6,179 bases of DNA from Gammaproteobacteria bacterium (GCA_016762975.1 JAESUV010000045.1:1-6179); one strand, 5' to 3'. Positions 1-5,568 are shown, numbered from the stretch's first letter. Notes: a model not told the origin generated them from the letters alone. Program-made: numbers and translations.

Positions 1-50
1 CACATGTATACTAACGGTTGAAGCCCTTTTTTAATGCGTTAGAGATTCGC

Positions 51-56
51 TATAAT
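51..56 (+). promoter_or_regulatory. Candidate -10 element upstream of ffh
   Basis: A perfect TATAAT lies on the + strand, preceded by CGC rather than a TG extension. No good -35 stands at 16-18 bp; the stretch at 28-33 is T-rich and TTGAAG at 18-23 is too far away. If used, transcription would start near 63 and the ffh message would carry a leader of about 330 nt containing both hairpin repeats. This is inference from a short motif only. Confidence 0.4.
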
Positions 57-79
57 GCAGTTCGGTCAATGCTGTTAGC

Positions 80-200
80 CATTTCCCGCTAAGGACAACT
101 AAGGACAATGCGAGTGTGTCAAAAGCCAGTGAAATGACATTTCACGCCAGCTTTTGGCGCACGACAGTCAGAAAAAGTCATGGATGACTTTTTCTGTATA
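80..200 (+). repeat. Structured hairpin repeat, copy 1
   Basis: First of two related copies (the second is at 229-340). It contains a long stem pairing 114-126 with 150-162 (13 bp, including T-G wobbles). Nested inside it is a stem of GTGAAATG (129-136) with CATTTCAC (138-145). A separate perfect 12-bp hairpin follows, 169-180 with 185-196, with loop TGGA. The 5' end differs from copy 2: the 10-mer CTAAGGACAA is tandemly duplicated at 89-98 and 99-108, and the small hairpin present there in copy 2 is broken. The copy ends in TGTATA. I do not recognise a named repeat family. Confidence 0.85.
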
Positions 201-208
201 GATTATAA

Positions 209-228
209 GTTGCACAGGGATGTGCAAC
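209..228 (+). repeat. Perfect 8-bp hairpin between the two repeat copies
   Basis: GTTGCACA (209-216) pairs perfectly with TGTGCAAC (221-228) around a GGGA loop. The loop context CAGGGATG closely matches CATGGATG at the tips of the third hairpins in the flanking copies (179-186 and 319-326). It therefore looks like another module of the same repeat family with a different stem sequence. No counterpart lies upstream of copy 1. Confidence 0.75.
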
Positions 229-340
229 CATTGCCCGCTAAGGGCAATGCGAGTGTGCCAAAGGCAAGTAAAATGACATTTTTACGCCAGCCTTTGGCGC
301 ACGACAGTCAGACAAAGTCATGGATGACTTTGTCTGTATA
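229..340 (+). repeat. Structured hairpin repeat, copy 2
   Basis: Second copy of the element at 80-200, ending 50 bp before the ffh start. It opens with an extra small hairpin, TTGCCC (231-236) with GGGCAA (242-247). It then repeats the architecture of copy 1: 253-265 with 290-302 (13 bp), the nested pair 268-275 with 277-285 (one unpaired T), and 309-320 with 325-336 around a TGGA loop. Several differences from copy 1 fall at paired positions and keep the pairing, so the fold rather than the exact sequence appears conserved. Confidence 0.85.
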
Positions 341-390
341 AATTAAAAGCCCGTTCAATTCACAGTCAAGAAGTCAGGTGGTAGCCCACA

Positions 391-1785
391 GTGTTCGACA
401 ATCTTACAGATAGACTCTCAGGTACGTTTAGAAAGCTCACGGGCAAGGCCAAACTCACCGAAGCCAACATTCAAGACGCTCTTAGTGAGGTGCGCCGCGC
501 GCTACTCGAGGCGGATGTTGCGCTGTCGGTCGTCAAATATTTTGTCGAGCGGGTCAGTTTGCGCGCCGTTGGACAGGAAGTCTCATCGAGCCTGACGCCT
601 GGTCAGGCATTTATCAAAATTGTTCAGGCCGAACTTGAATCTATCATGGGCACGGCCAACTCTGAGCTGGATCTAAAGGCAGCGCCACCGGCTGTCGTAC
701 TGATGGCCGGCCTGCAGGGTGCTGGCAAGACCACCACCGCGGCCAAGCTCGCGCGCTGGCTCAAGAACGATGTGAAGAAATCGGTAATGGTGGTGAGCGC
801 CGACGTGTATCGTCCCGCAGCCATTCAGCAGTTGCAGACATTAGCTCTAGAGGTCGACGTAGAGTTCTTCGCCAGTGACAGCAGTCAGACACCCGCGGCG
901 ATTGCTACAGCGGCCTTAGCAGAGGCTAAGCGAAAATTTGTCGACGTATTAATCGTGGATACTGCCGGACGCCTTGCTATCGATCAGGAAATGATGGCGG
1001 AGATTCAGCAGCTGCACAAGCTGTTAAACCCAGTTGAAACGCTGTTTGTCGTTGATGCCATGACGGGTCAGGATGCTGCCAATTCGGCCAAGGCCTTCAA
1101 TGAAGCCTTGCCGTTAACCGGTGTAGTACTGACCAAGGCAGATGGCGATGCAAGGGGCGGGGCGGCTCTGTCCGTGCGTCACATCACGGGAAAGCCCATC
1201 AAGTTCATCGGTATGGGCGAGAAAATGGACGCGCTCGAGCCATTCTACCCTGATCGTATCGCTTCTCGAATCCTCGGCATGGGCGATATGCTCTCGCTTA
1301 TCGAGCAGGCCGAAAAGAAAGTCGACAAGGTTAAGGCCGCGAAGCTCGCCCGCAAGATCAAGAAGGGCAAAGGCTTCGATCTAGAAGATTTCAAGGAGCA
1401 GCTTGGCCAGATGCAGAGTATGGGCGGCGTAGCCAGCATCATGGATAAGATGCCCGGCCTCGGTGCATTGCCGCCTGGTGCCGCGAAAATGGTGGATGAC
1501 TCCAAATTCCGGCAGATGGAGGCGATCATTAATTCCATGACACCGCGAGAACGAACGAACCCAGATGCCCTGAATGGGTCGAGGAAAAGACGGATTACGA
1601 CTGGCTCAGGAACCCAGATTCAAGACCTGAATCGGCTGCTGAAGCAGCATAAGCAGATGCAAAAGGTAATGAAGAAGATGAAGGGCGGTAATATGGCCAA
1701 TATGATGCGCGGTCTAGGCGGCATGCAAGGGCCGGGTGGAGGAGGTGGCTTTCCGGGCGGGCCAGGCCAATTTCCTCGCTCTTAA
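391..1785 (+). CDS. ffh: Signal recognition particle GTPase Ffh (SRP54)
   Basis: Ffh binds 4.5S RNA and the signal sequences of nascent inner-membrane proteins, and docks ribosomes on FtsY at the membrane. The 464-residue product is close to the usual bacterial length and opens with MFDNLTDRLS, the typical gammaproteobacterial N-terminus. In order it shows the N domain (about 1-90), the G domain with P-loop GLQGAGKT (107-114), DTAGR (190-194), TKAD (248-251) and DARGG (253-257), then the methionine-rich M domain (about 300-435) with the RNA-binding SRKRRITTGSG (398-408). It ends in a glycine-rich tail after residue 440. The start is GTG at 391, preceded by AGGTGG around 376-381; the N-terminal match to known Ffh fixes it. 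The gene is monocistronic or at most loosely linked to rpsP 248 bp downstream. No key residue is missing. Confidence 0.98.
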   Translation: MFDNLTDRLSGTFRKLTGKAKLTEANIQDALSEVRRALLEADVALSVVKYFVERVSLRAVGQEVSSSLTPGQAFIKIVQAELESIMGTANSELDLKAAPPAVVLMAGLQGAGKTTTAAKLARWLKNDVKKSVMVVSADVYRPAAIQQLQTLALEVDVEFFASDSSQTPAAIATAALAEAKRKFVDVLIVDTAGRLAIDQEMMAEIQQLHKLLNPVETLFVVDAMTGQDAANSAKAFNEALPLTGVVLTKADGDARGGAALSVRHITGKPIKFIGMGEKMDALEPFYPDRIASRILGMGDMLSLIEQAEKKVDKVKAAKLARKIKKGKGFDLEDFKEQLGQMQSMGGVASIMDKMPGLGALPPGAAKMVDDSKFRQMEAIINSMTPRERTNPDALNGSRKRRITTGSGTQIQDLNRLLKQHKQMQKVMKKMKGGNMANMMRGLGGMQGPGGGGGFPGGPGQFPRS

Positions 1786-1809
1786 TGGCGTGGTAGTTTA
1801 GGAAAATAC

Positions 1810-1839
1810 GAGACATTTCAAGCCTTTCGTAAGTGTCTC
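1810..1839 (+). terminator. Candidate weak terminator hairpin after ffh
   Basis: The arms 1810-1818 and 1831-1839 form a 9-bp stem with one G-U pair and a 12-nt loop, 25 bp past the ffh stop. The following bases do not form a clean T tract, so intrinsic termination would be inefficient. It could instead be a 3'-end stabilising hairpin. Confidence 0.35.
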
Positions 1840-1892
1840 ACTATTTGACATGTTTTAGCCGCGTAACCCGCGAAAATACTGTGCTTCTGGTC

Positions 1893-1921
1893 TTCCAATC
1901 CCACCGCAATTAACATAGAAT
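1893..1921 (+). promoter_or_regulatory. Probable promoter of the rpsP operon
   Basis: TAGAAT at 1916-1921 matches the -10 consensus at five of six positions. TTCCAA at 1893-1898 sits 17 bp upstream as a weak -35 (three of six). The position, about 110 bp ahead of rpsP and in front of a foldable leader, suits a ribosomal-protein operon promoter. Transcription would start near 1928. Confidence 0.5.
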
Positions 1922-1936
1922 ACCCGCCTTTTTACC

Positions 1937-1985
1937 CGAGCACGTCTGTTCTTAATGTGCAGGGAGGCAAACCAGCCTCTGCTCG
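1937..1985 (+). promoter_or_regulatory. Foldable 5' leader of the rpsP operon
   Basis: CGAGCA (1937-1942) pairs with TGCTCG (1980-1985), enclosing a second hairpin of GAGGC (1964-1968) with GCCTC (1975-1979). A four-base alternative, GCAC (1940-1943) with GTGC (1957-1960), would compete with the outer stem. A closed multi-stem leader just after the predicted start site is the kind of place where ribosomal proteins regulate their own messages. The sequence alone does not show binding. Confidence 0.4.
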
Positions 1986-2033
1986 CGTAACTCCTAAACA
2001 CTAGTTTTTACATTGGAATGACAGGAAATACTT

Positions 2034-2294
2034 ATGGTCACGATTCGATTGGCACGTGGCGGCGCTAAGAAACGGCCTTTTTATCACATCACAGTAAGTG
2101 ACAGCCGCTGTGCGCGTGATGGGCGTTTTATTGAGCGAATTGGCTTTTTTAACCCCCGCGCTAAAGGTGGGGAAGAGCGTTTGCGTCTAGATCGCGATCG
2201 CATGGCTTACTGGACAGGACAAGGTGCCCAGCTTAGCTCTCGCGTATCAACATTGGCGAAGGTTGCGGTAGAGACTTCTACTACAGAGGCGTGA
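2034..2294 (+). CDS. rpsP: 30S ribosomal protein S16
   Basis: Structural protein of the small subunit; it binds 16S rRNA early in assembly and stabilises the body of the 30S particle. The 86-residue product fits the family (82 in E. coli). It opens with MVTIRLARGGAKKRPFYHI and carries the S16 signature through RDGRFIERIGFFNPRA near residues 29-44. The C-terminal tail is short and rich in Ser/Thr/Ala, which is variable in the family. The start is ATG 2034 with AGGA at 2023-2026, seven bases before it. It is the first gene of the rpsP-rimM-trmD-rplS operon; the stop is only 21 bp before rimM, which suggests co-transcription and probable translational coupling. Confidence 0.97.
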   Translation: MVTIRLARGGAKKRPFYHITVSDSRCARDGRFIERIGFFNPRAKGGEERLRLDRDRMAYWTGQGAQLSSRVSTLAKVAVETSTTEA

Positions 2295-2315
2295 TTTTGA
2301 TATCGCGTTGTCTGG

Positions 2316-2861
2316 GTGGTAAGTAAACTCGAAGCAAATAGTGAGTGGTTGGTACTCGGAGAAATTGGCCGAGTGCATGGCCTGAAGGGTTGGTTGAAAC
2401 TGATTTCCTTTACCTCGCCGATCGAAAACATTCTCGACTACTCGCTTTTTCATGCGGAAGTTGGGGGGCGGACTCAGGAGTTAGAGATCGACGAGCACAG
2501 TCGTCTTAACAAGGCTCTGCTGGTCCATTTTAAGGGTTACGATGACCCTGAAACGGCAAGACTACTGACAGGTACAGAATTAGCGGTAGCGAATGAGAAG
2601 TTGCCTGGGTTAGAGCGCGGCGAATTCTATTGGCATCAGCTGCAAGGCCTTAAAGTGGTCAATAAGATTGATCAAGTATTTGGTCGGGTTAGCCATTTGT
2701 TAGAGACAGGCGCCAACGATGTGTTGGTCGTCAAAGCAGATAGCGAAAGCATTGATGATCGGGAGCGGCTTATTCCCTATTTAATGGATTCTGTAGTAAT
2801 CGAGATAAATCTGGAAAACCAGACTATCCGAGTAGATTGGGAAGCAGACTATCTGGATTGA
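2316..2861 (+). CDS. rimM: 16S rRNA processing / ribosome maturation factor RimM
   Basis: RimM assists maturation of the 30S head, acting near protein S19. The 181-residue product matches the family length. The N-terminal RimM domain (about 11-95) contains the hallmark GRVHGLKGWLK at 18-28. The C-terminal PRC-barrel domain (about 102-181) begins with GEFYW, where Y105-W106 occupies the aromatic pair known to matter for 30S binding. It continues with TGANDVLVV (131-139) and ERLIPYL, and ends in VDWEADYLD. The start is GTG 2316, chosen because it gives the expected length. No strong Shine-Dalgarno precedes it, so translation may depend on ribosomes arriving from rpsP 21 bp upstream. The gap to trmD is 65 bp. 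Confidence 0.95.
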   Translation: MVSKLEANSEWLVLGEIGRVHGLKGWLKLISFTSPIENILDYSLFHAEVGGRTQELEIDEHSRLNKALLVHFKGYDDPETARLLTGTELAVANEKLPGLERGEFYWHQLQGLKVVNKIDQVFGRVSHLLETGANDVLVVKADSESIDDRERLIPYLMDSVVIEINLENQTIRVDWEADYLD

Positions 2862-2912
2862 GTAGCTGGTTTAATTCAAGCAGGCTCACCCGAAGTGGCA
2901 GAAGTTGTAAGC

Positions 2913-2918
2913 GAGAGG
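2913..2918 (+). promoter_or_regulatory. Ribosome binding site that fixes the trmD start
   Basis: GAGAGG sits eight bases before ATG 2927. It supports this start over an in-frame GTG at 2837 that would overlap the end of rimM and add 30 residues with no counterpart in TrmD proteins. Confidence 0.75.
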
Positions 2919-2926
2919 TGGAAGCG

Positions 2927-3691
2927 ATGCAGCTTGGAATAGTCACCTTGTTTCCGGCAATGTTTGCAGCCGTAACGGAATACGGCATTAGTGGTAGGGC
3001 GGTTCGCTCGGGTCTAATGAACCTTGAGTTATTTAATCCGCGCGACTATACGACTGATAAGCACCGCAGTGTGGACGACAAGCCATTTGGTGGCGGTCCC
3101 GGAATGCTAATGAAGACCGAACCGCTGATGGCATCGATTGCCGCGGCGAGGCGGGCAGTAGAGAAGAAGCACGCGGCAGGCGCTGACAAAACTAAGGTGA
3201 TTTACCTATCACCACAGGGCAAGACCCTAAAGCAAGATTCGATTATCGACCTTGCTCAGCGGGAAAGCATGGTACTGCTATGCGGTCGCTATCAAGGCAT
3301 AGACAACCGTGTGCTTGAGAGCGAGATAGACGAAGAGTGGTCGCTGGGTGATTTCGTTATCAGCGGCGGCGAACTGGCGGCGATGACATTGATCGATGCC
3401 ATGACGAGATTTCAGCCTGGTGCGTTAGGCGATGAAGGTTCGGCATTAGAAGACAGTTTCAGTAATGGCTTGTTGCATAGCCCTGAGTACACTAGACCGC
3501 AGAGCATTAATGGTCAGGATGTGCCAGAAGTGCTGCTTAGCGGGGATCACGAAGCGATTCGTAAGTGGCGGCTGAAGCAGAGTTTAGGTGCAACCTGGTT
3601 GAAGAGACCAGACTTGTTGCAGGCGATGTCGCTTGAGACCGAGCAAGAAGAATTATTAGAGCAGTTCAAGCAAGACTATCTGCATGATTAA
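2927..3691 (+). CDS. trmD: tRNA (guanine-37-N1)-methyltransferase TrmD
   Basis: TrmD transfers a methyl group from S-adenosylmethionine to N1 of G37, next to the anticodon, in tRNAs reading CUN, CCN and CGG, and so prevents +1 frameshifting. The 254-residue product equals the usual length (255 in E. coli). It begins MQLGIVTLFPAMF and has the conserved HRSVDDKPFGGGPGMLMK (46-63). The SPOUT trefoil-knot segments YLSPQG (93-98), LCGRYQGID (118-126) and IDEEWSLGDFVISGGE (134-149) bind the cofactor. R161 and D176, in EDSF, align with the catalytic R154 and D169 of E. coli. An ATG at 2927 with a good ribosome binding site gives the correct N-terminus. The gene is third in the operon. The 101-bp gap to rplS is longer than the other spacings, but I see no convincing promoter or terminator in it. 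Confidence 0.97.
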   Translation: MQLGIVTLFPAMFAAVTEYGISGRAVRSGLMNLELFNPRDYTTDKHRSVDDKPFGGGPGMLMKTEPLMASIAAARRAVEKKHAAGADKTKVIYLSPQGKTLKQDSIIDLAQRESMVLLCGRYQGIDNRVLESEIDEEWSLGDFVISGGELAAMTLIDAMTRFQPGALGDEGSALEDSFSNGLLHSPEYTRPQSINGQDVPEVLLSGDHEAIRKWRLKQSLGATWLKRPDLLQAMSLETEQEELLEQFKQDYLHD

Positions 3692-3792
3692 GCGCAGTGG
3701 CCTGAATTGCTAGTTAGATAAGAGTTTTGAAAATTTCGATTTACTAAGAATTTGGCAACTGCCATTCGCTACAAGAGTTCAGGAGCAATTTG

Positions 3793-4158
3793 ATGAGCAA
3801 GAGTAAGATCATCCAACAGATAGAAAACGAGCAGATGAGCAAGGAACTTCCAGAATTTGGTCCTGGCGACACTGTTGTCGTTCAAGTCAAAATTAAGGAA
3901 GGCGACAGAGAGCGTCTACAGGCGTTCGAAGGTGTCGTTATTGCACGTCGAAACCGTGGCGTAAATTCATCATTTACGGTCAGAAAGATATCTCACGGTG
4001 TCGGTGTTGAGCGCGTATTTCAGATTTATAGTACGGTTGTTGATAGCGTTACGGTGAAGCGTCGCGGCGCTGTTCGCCAGGCTAAACTGTACTATTTGCG
4101 CGAGCTGACTGGTCGAGCTGCAAGAATCACAGAAAAGTTGGAAAAGAAGTCGGGTTAA
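3793..4158 (+). CDS. rplS: 50S ribosomal protein L19
   Basis: L19 lies at the 30S-50S interface of the large subunit and contributes to intersubunit bridges. The product has 121 residues (115 in E. coli). It begins MSKSKIIQQIENEQM and carries FGPGDTV, RLQAFEGVVIARRNRG, FTVRKIS, GVGVERVF, VDSVTVKRRGAVRQAKLYYLRE and the TGRAARI tail, all collinear with the family. The start is ATG 3793, with AGGAG at 3781-3785 seven bases before it; a TTG one codon upstream is too close to that site and gives an unneeded residue. The short C-terminal extension EKLEKKSG is typical of variation in the family. It is the last gene of the operon, followed by a hairpin at 4173 and a strong terminator at 4227. Confidence 0.97.
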   Translation: MSKSKIIQQIENEQMSKELPEFGPGDTVVVQVKIKEGDRERLQAFEGVVIARRNRGVNSSFTVRKISHGVGVERVFQIYSTVVDSVTVKRRGAVRQAKLYYLRELTGRAARITEKLEKKSG

Positions 4159-4172
4159 CAAATCCCGTCTGC

Positions 4173-4195
4173 TGCCTTGGGAGAGTCCTGGGGCA
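4173..4195 (+). other. Wobble-rich hairpin just after rplS
   Basis: TGCCTTGGGA (4173-4182) pairs with TCCTGGGGCA (4186-4195) around a GAG loop. The 10-bp stem has three central G-U pairs, so it would be stable only in + strand RNA. It starts 15 bp past the rplS stop and has no T tract. A role as a 3'-end processing or stability hairpin is possible but unproven. Confidence 0.4.
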
Positions 4196-4226
4196 CTACA
4201 TTCCTGCCTATCTAGAGATATTGAAT

Positions 4227-4256
4227 GGGAAGTCTGTCCGCAGTCTTCCCGTTTTT
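4227..4256 (+). terminator. Intrinsic terminator of the rpsP-rimM-trmD-rplS operon
   Basis: GGGAAGTCTG (4227-4236) pairs with CAGTCTTCCC (4241-4250) with a single T-T mismatch and a four-base TCCG loop. It is followed by G and a run of five T at 4252-4256, then ATTT. Stem, short loop and T tract together make a textbook rho-independent terminator 68 bp after rplS. Confidence 0.9.
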
Positions 4257-4293
4257 ATTTATGCAGGTAGATTTGATATGTAATTGGGATCAA

Positions 4294-4537
4294 GTCTGGC
4301 TTGTTCTAACCAAGGGGTTGTTTGCGAGGAACAGGGTGCTGAAGCCGGCGGGGCTGCGGGGAATTGATTTGGCCGTGCTTTATTCTACGCGAGGGTTGTT
4401 TGCGGGGAACAGGGGCTGAGCACGTCGTGGTAGCTGGGAATTATTTTGGCCGTGTTCTGGTTTGTTCTAACCAAGGGGTGTTTGCGAGGAACAGAGGGCT
4501 GAATCCGGCGCGGCTGCGAGCAATTATTTTAGCCATG
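4294..4537. repeat. Tandem array of about three 80-bp imperfect repeats
   Basis: Three units are visible at about 4294-4377, 4378-4454 and 4455-4537. Units 1 and 3 are most alike (my eye count is about a dozen differences over some 82 positions), sharing TTGTTCTAACCAAGGGG, GTTTGCGAGGAACAG and GCTG. Unit 2 has a diverged left part but keeps TTGTTTGCGGGGAACAG and the TTGGCCGTG end. The offset between shared blocks is 78 bp and then 82 bp. All units contain a small hairpin, TGTTT with GAACA around a GCGAG or GCGGG loop. A decayed partial fourth copy may follow near 4551-4575. Open frames cross the array, but the repeat spacing changes frame, no ribosome binding site is seen, and I do not consider them genes. 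Family unknown. Confidence 0.8.
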
Positions 4538-4570
4538 TTCTGCCAGTGTTCTGAGCAAGCAATTATTAAA

Positions 4571-4579
4571 TGCTATAAG
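4571..4579 (+). promoter_or_regulatory. Candidate extended -10 promoter for dsbC
   Basis: TGCTATAAG combines a TG extension with a five-of-six -10 hexamer (4574-4579). CTGAGC at 4551-4556, 17 bp upstream, is a weak -35. Because a strong terminator closes the preceding operon, dsbC needs its own promoter, and this is the best candidate in the gap. The start would fall near 4586, giving a leader of about 78 nt. Confidence 0.45.
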
Positions 4580-4663
4580 ATAGCCGACACAGTATTCAGC
4601 CTCGCCTTGCGCCGCGTCATAGTTCTCGCGGCTCTCAAATAGAGGCACAGAAGGAGACAAGCC

Positions 4664-5413
4664 ATGAGAGTAACTATTAAGCCGATGTTCGCACTGTTGG
4701 GACTAGTTTTGACGCTAGTTGCTGCGTCTGCCTCTCAGGCACAGCGGGATCAATCGCTGCGCGGCAAGCTTGAGCAGGCGATAGAGGTGGCATCCCAGAA
4801 TCAGCTAGAAATTATTAGCGTGAAACCTACTGCGCTATCTACTATTTATGAGGTCCTACTGAACACTGGTGAAATTCTCTACAGTGATATTTCCGGTGAC
4901 TATCTCTTCGCAGGCGACATGTATCGCGTCAGCAGCGCAGGCCTCGTGAATATATCTTCGGACAAGAAGCAGGAACGGAGCCTGGAGAAAATTGCAGCTA
5001 TTCCGCTTGAGGAGATGATTATCTTCACACCTGAGGTGGTCAAAGCAACGATAACAGTCTTCACCGACGTGGATTGCACCTATTGCCGCAAGTTACATAG
5101 CGAGCTTGATGATCTTATGGCGAAGGGTATTGAGGTTCGCTATCTGGCCTATCCCCGTGGTGGCGAAGATGCCGCCTCGTACCAGAAAATGATTTCCGTA
5201 TGGTGCTCAGATGATCGCAAGAAATCGCTGACTCAGGCGAAGAATGGTCAGAATTTACCTGCGGCAGATTGTGATTCGCCTGTTTTGGCGCACTGGGCAC
5301 TGGGCACTGAGCTGGGTATTTCCGGCACGCCAGCACTTATATTCCCTGATGGTAGAGTCATCCCCGGCTATCTGGATGCCGAGCGTCTAGCTTCAATGCT
5401 TAGTATCAACTAG
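4664..5413 (+). CDS. dsbC: Periplasmic thiol:disulfide interchange protein DsbC
   Basis: DsbC corrects wrongly paired disulfides in secreted proteins. In the periplasm it works as a V-shaped dimer kept reduced by DsbD. The 249-residue product has a basic start, a hydrophobic core (about 8-23) and a likely signal-peptidase I site after A26 (SQA). Residues about 30-100 fit the N-terminal dimerisation domain, and about 125-249 the thioredoxin-fold domain. The active site is CTYC at 138-141, in VFTDVDCTYCRKLH, with the conserved cis-proline loop GTPA at 221-224. A second cysteine pair, C181 and C203, matches the structural disulfide of E. coli DsbC. E. coli has CGYC, so the middle residue differs here. 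The start is ATG 4664 with AAGGAG at 4651-4656. It precedes hom, as in Pseudomonas-like genomes, but no xerD lies upstream. Confidence 0.95.
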   Translation: MRVTIKPMFALLGLVLTLVAASASQAQRDQSLRGKLEQAIEVASQNQLEIISVKPTALSTIYEVLLNTGEILYSDISGDYLFAGDMYRVSSAGLVNISSDKKQERSLEKIAAIPLEEMIIFTPEVVKATITVFTDVDCTYCRKLHSELDDLMAKGIEVRYLAYPRGGEDAASYQKMISVWCSDDRKKSLTQAKNGQNLPAADCDSPVLAHWALGTELGISGTPALIFPDGRVIPGYLDAERLASMLSIN

Positions 5414-5429
5414 CCTGCCTCTTATCCTA

Positions 5430-5455
5430 GGAGCCTCGATTAGCCGTCGGGCTCC
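5430..5455 (+). terminator. Candidate weak terminator hairpin after dsbC
   Basis: GGAGCC (5430-5435) pairs with GGCTCC (5450-5455), extended inward by CGA with TCG across a one-base bulge, leaving a 7-nt loop. The only downstream T run is three bases, so as an intrinsic terminator it is weak. It lies 16 bp past the dsbC stop. Confidence 0.35.
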
Positions 5456-5528
5456 AGCTTTAACAACCCCGCCTTCCTTAATAGATACCTTGTCTCTCCA
5501 CACTGCTGGGTTTCTTGCATGTTTCCAG

Positions 5529-5534
5529 TATAAT
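5529..5534 (+). promoter_or_regulatory. Candidate -10 element of a hom promoter
   Basis: A perfect TATAAT lies 34 bp before the GTG start of hom. The best -35 at 17 bp is CTGGGT (5506-5511), a poor match, so an activator or a relaxed -35 would be needed. Transcription would start near 5541 with a leader of about 28 nt. I see no leader peptide or attenuator in that short stretch. Confidence 0.45.
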
Positions 5535-5568
5535 TCGGCGCTAATATTGAATAAGTCCGGGGCATTTT

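Noticed and set aside
1..390. 4.5S RNA gene (ffs) or another known RNA beside ffh
   Set aside because: The conserved SRP RNA tetraloop region (a GGAAG-containing core) is not present; the hairpins here belong to the two-copy repeat.
624..824. Minus-strand open frames inside ffh, and similar ones in rpsP, rplS, dsbC and hom
   Set aside because: They are antisense shadows of strongly conserved genes, without recognisable domains or ribosome binding sites.
2837..2926. In-frame N-terminal extension of trmD starting at GTG 2837 and overlapping rimM
   Set aside because: TrmD proteins begin at the position of MQLGIVTLF; ATG 2927 has a good ribosome binding site and gives the family length.
3727..3750. 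Internal promoter ahead of rplS (TTGAAA at 3727-3732)
   Set aside because: No acceptable -10 lies 16-18 bp downstream; TACTAA and TAAGAA are too close.
4225..4419. Open frame of 64 codons starting inside the operon terminator
   Set aside because: Its start codon overlaps the terminator stem, there is no ribosome binding site, and it runs through the tandem repeats with no recognisable protein features.
4294..4537. CRISPR array
   Set aside because: Units are imperfect, about 80 bp, similar over most of their length, with no constant short repeat separated by unique spacers and no cas genes.
4364..4642. Open frame of 92 codons across the repeat array
   Set aside because: TTG start with no convincing ribosome binding site. 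Its similarity to the other frame (GLFARNR-like and GVFARNR-like peptides) is explained by the DNA repeat, and the unit spacing shifts frame.
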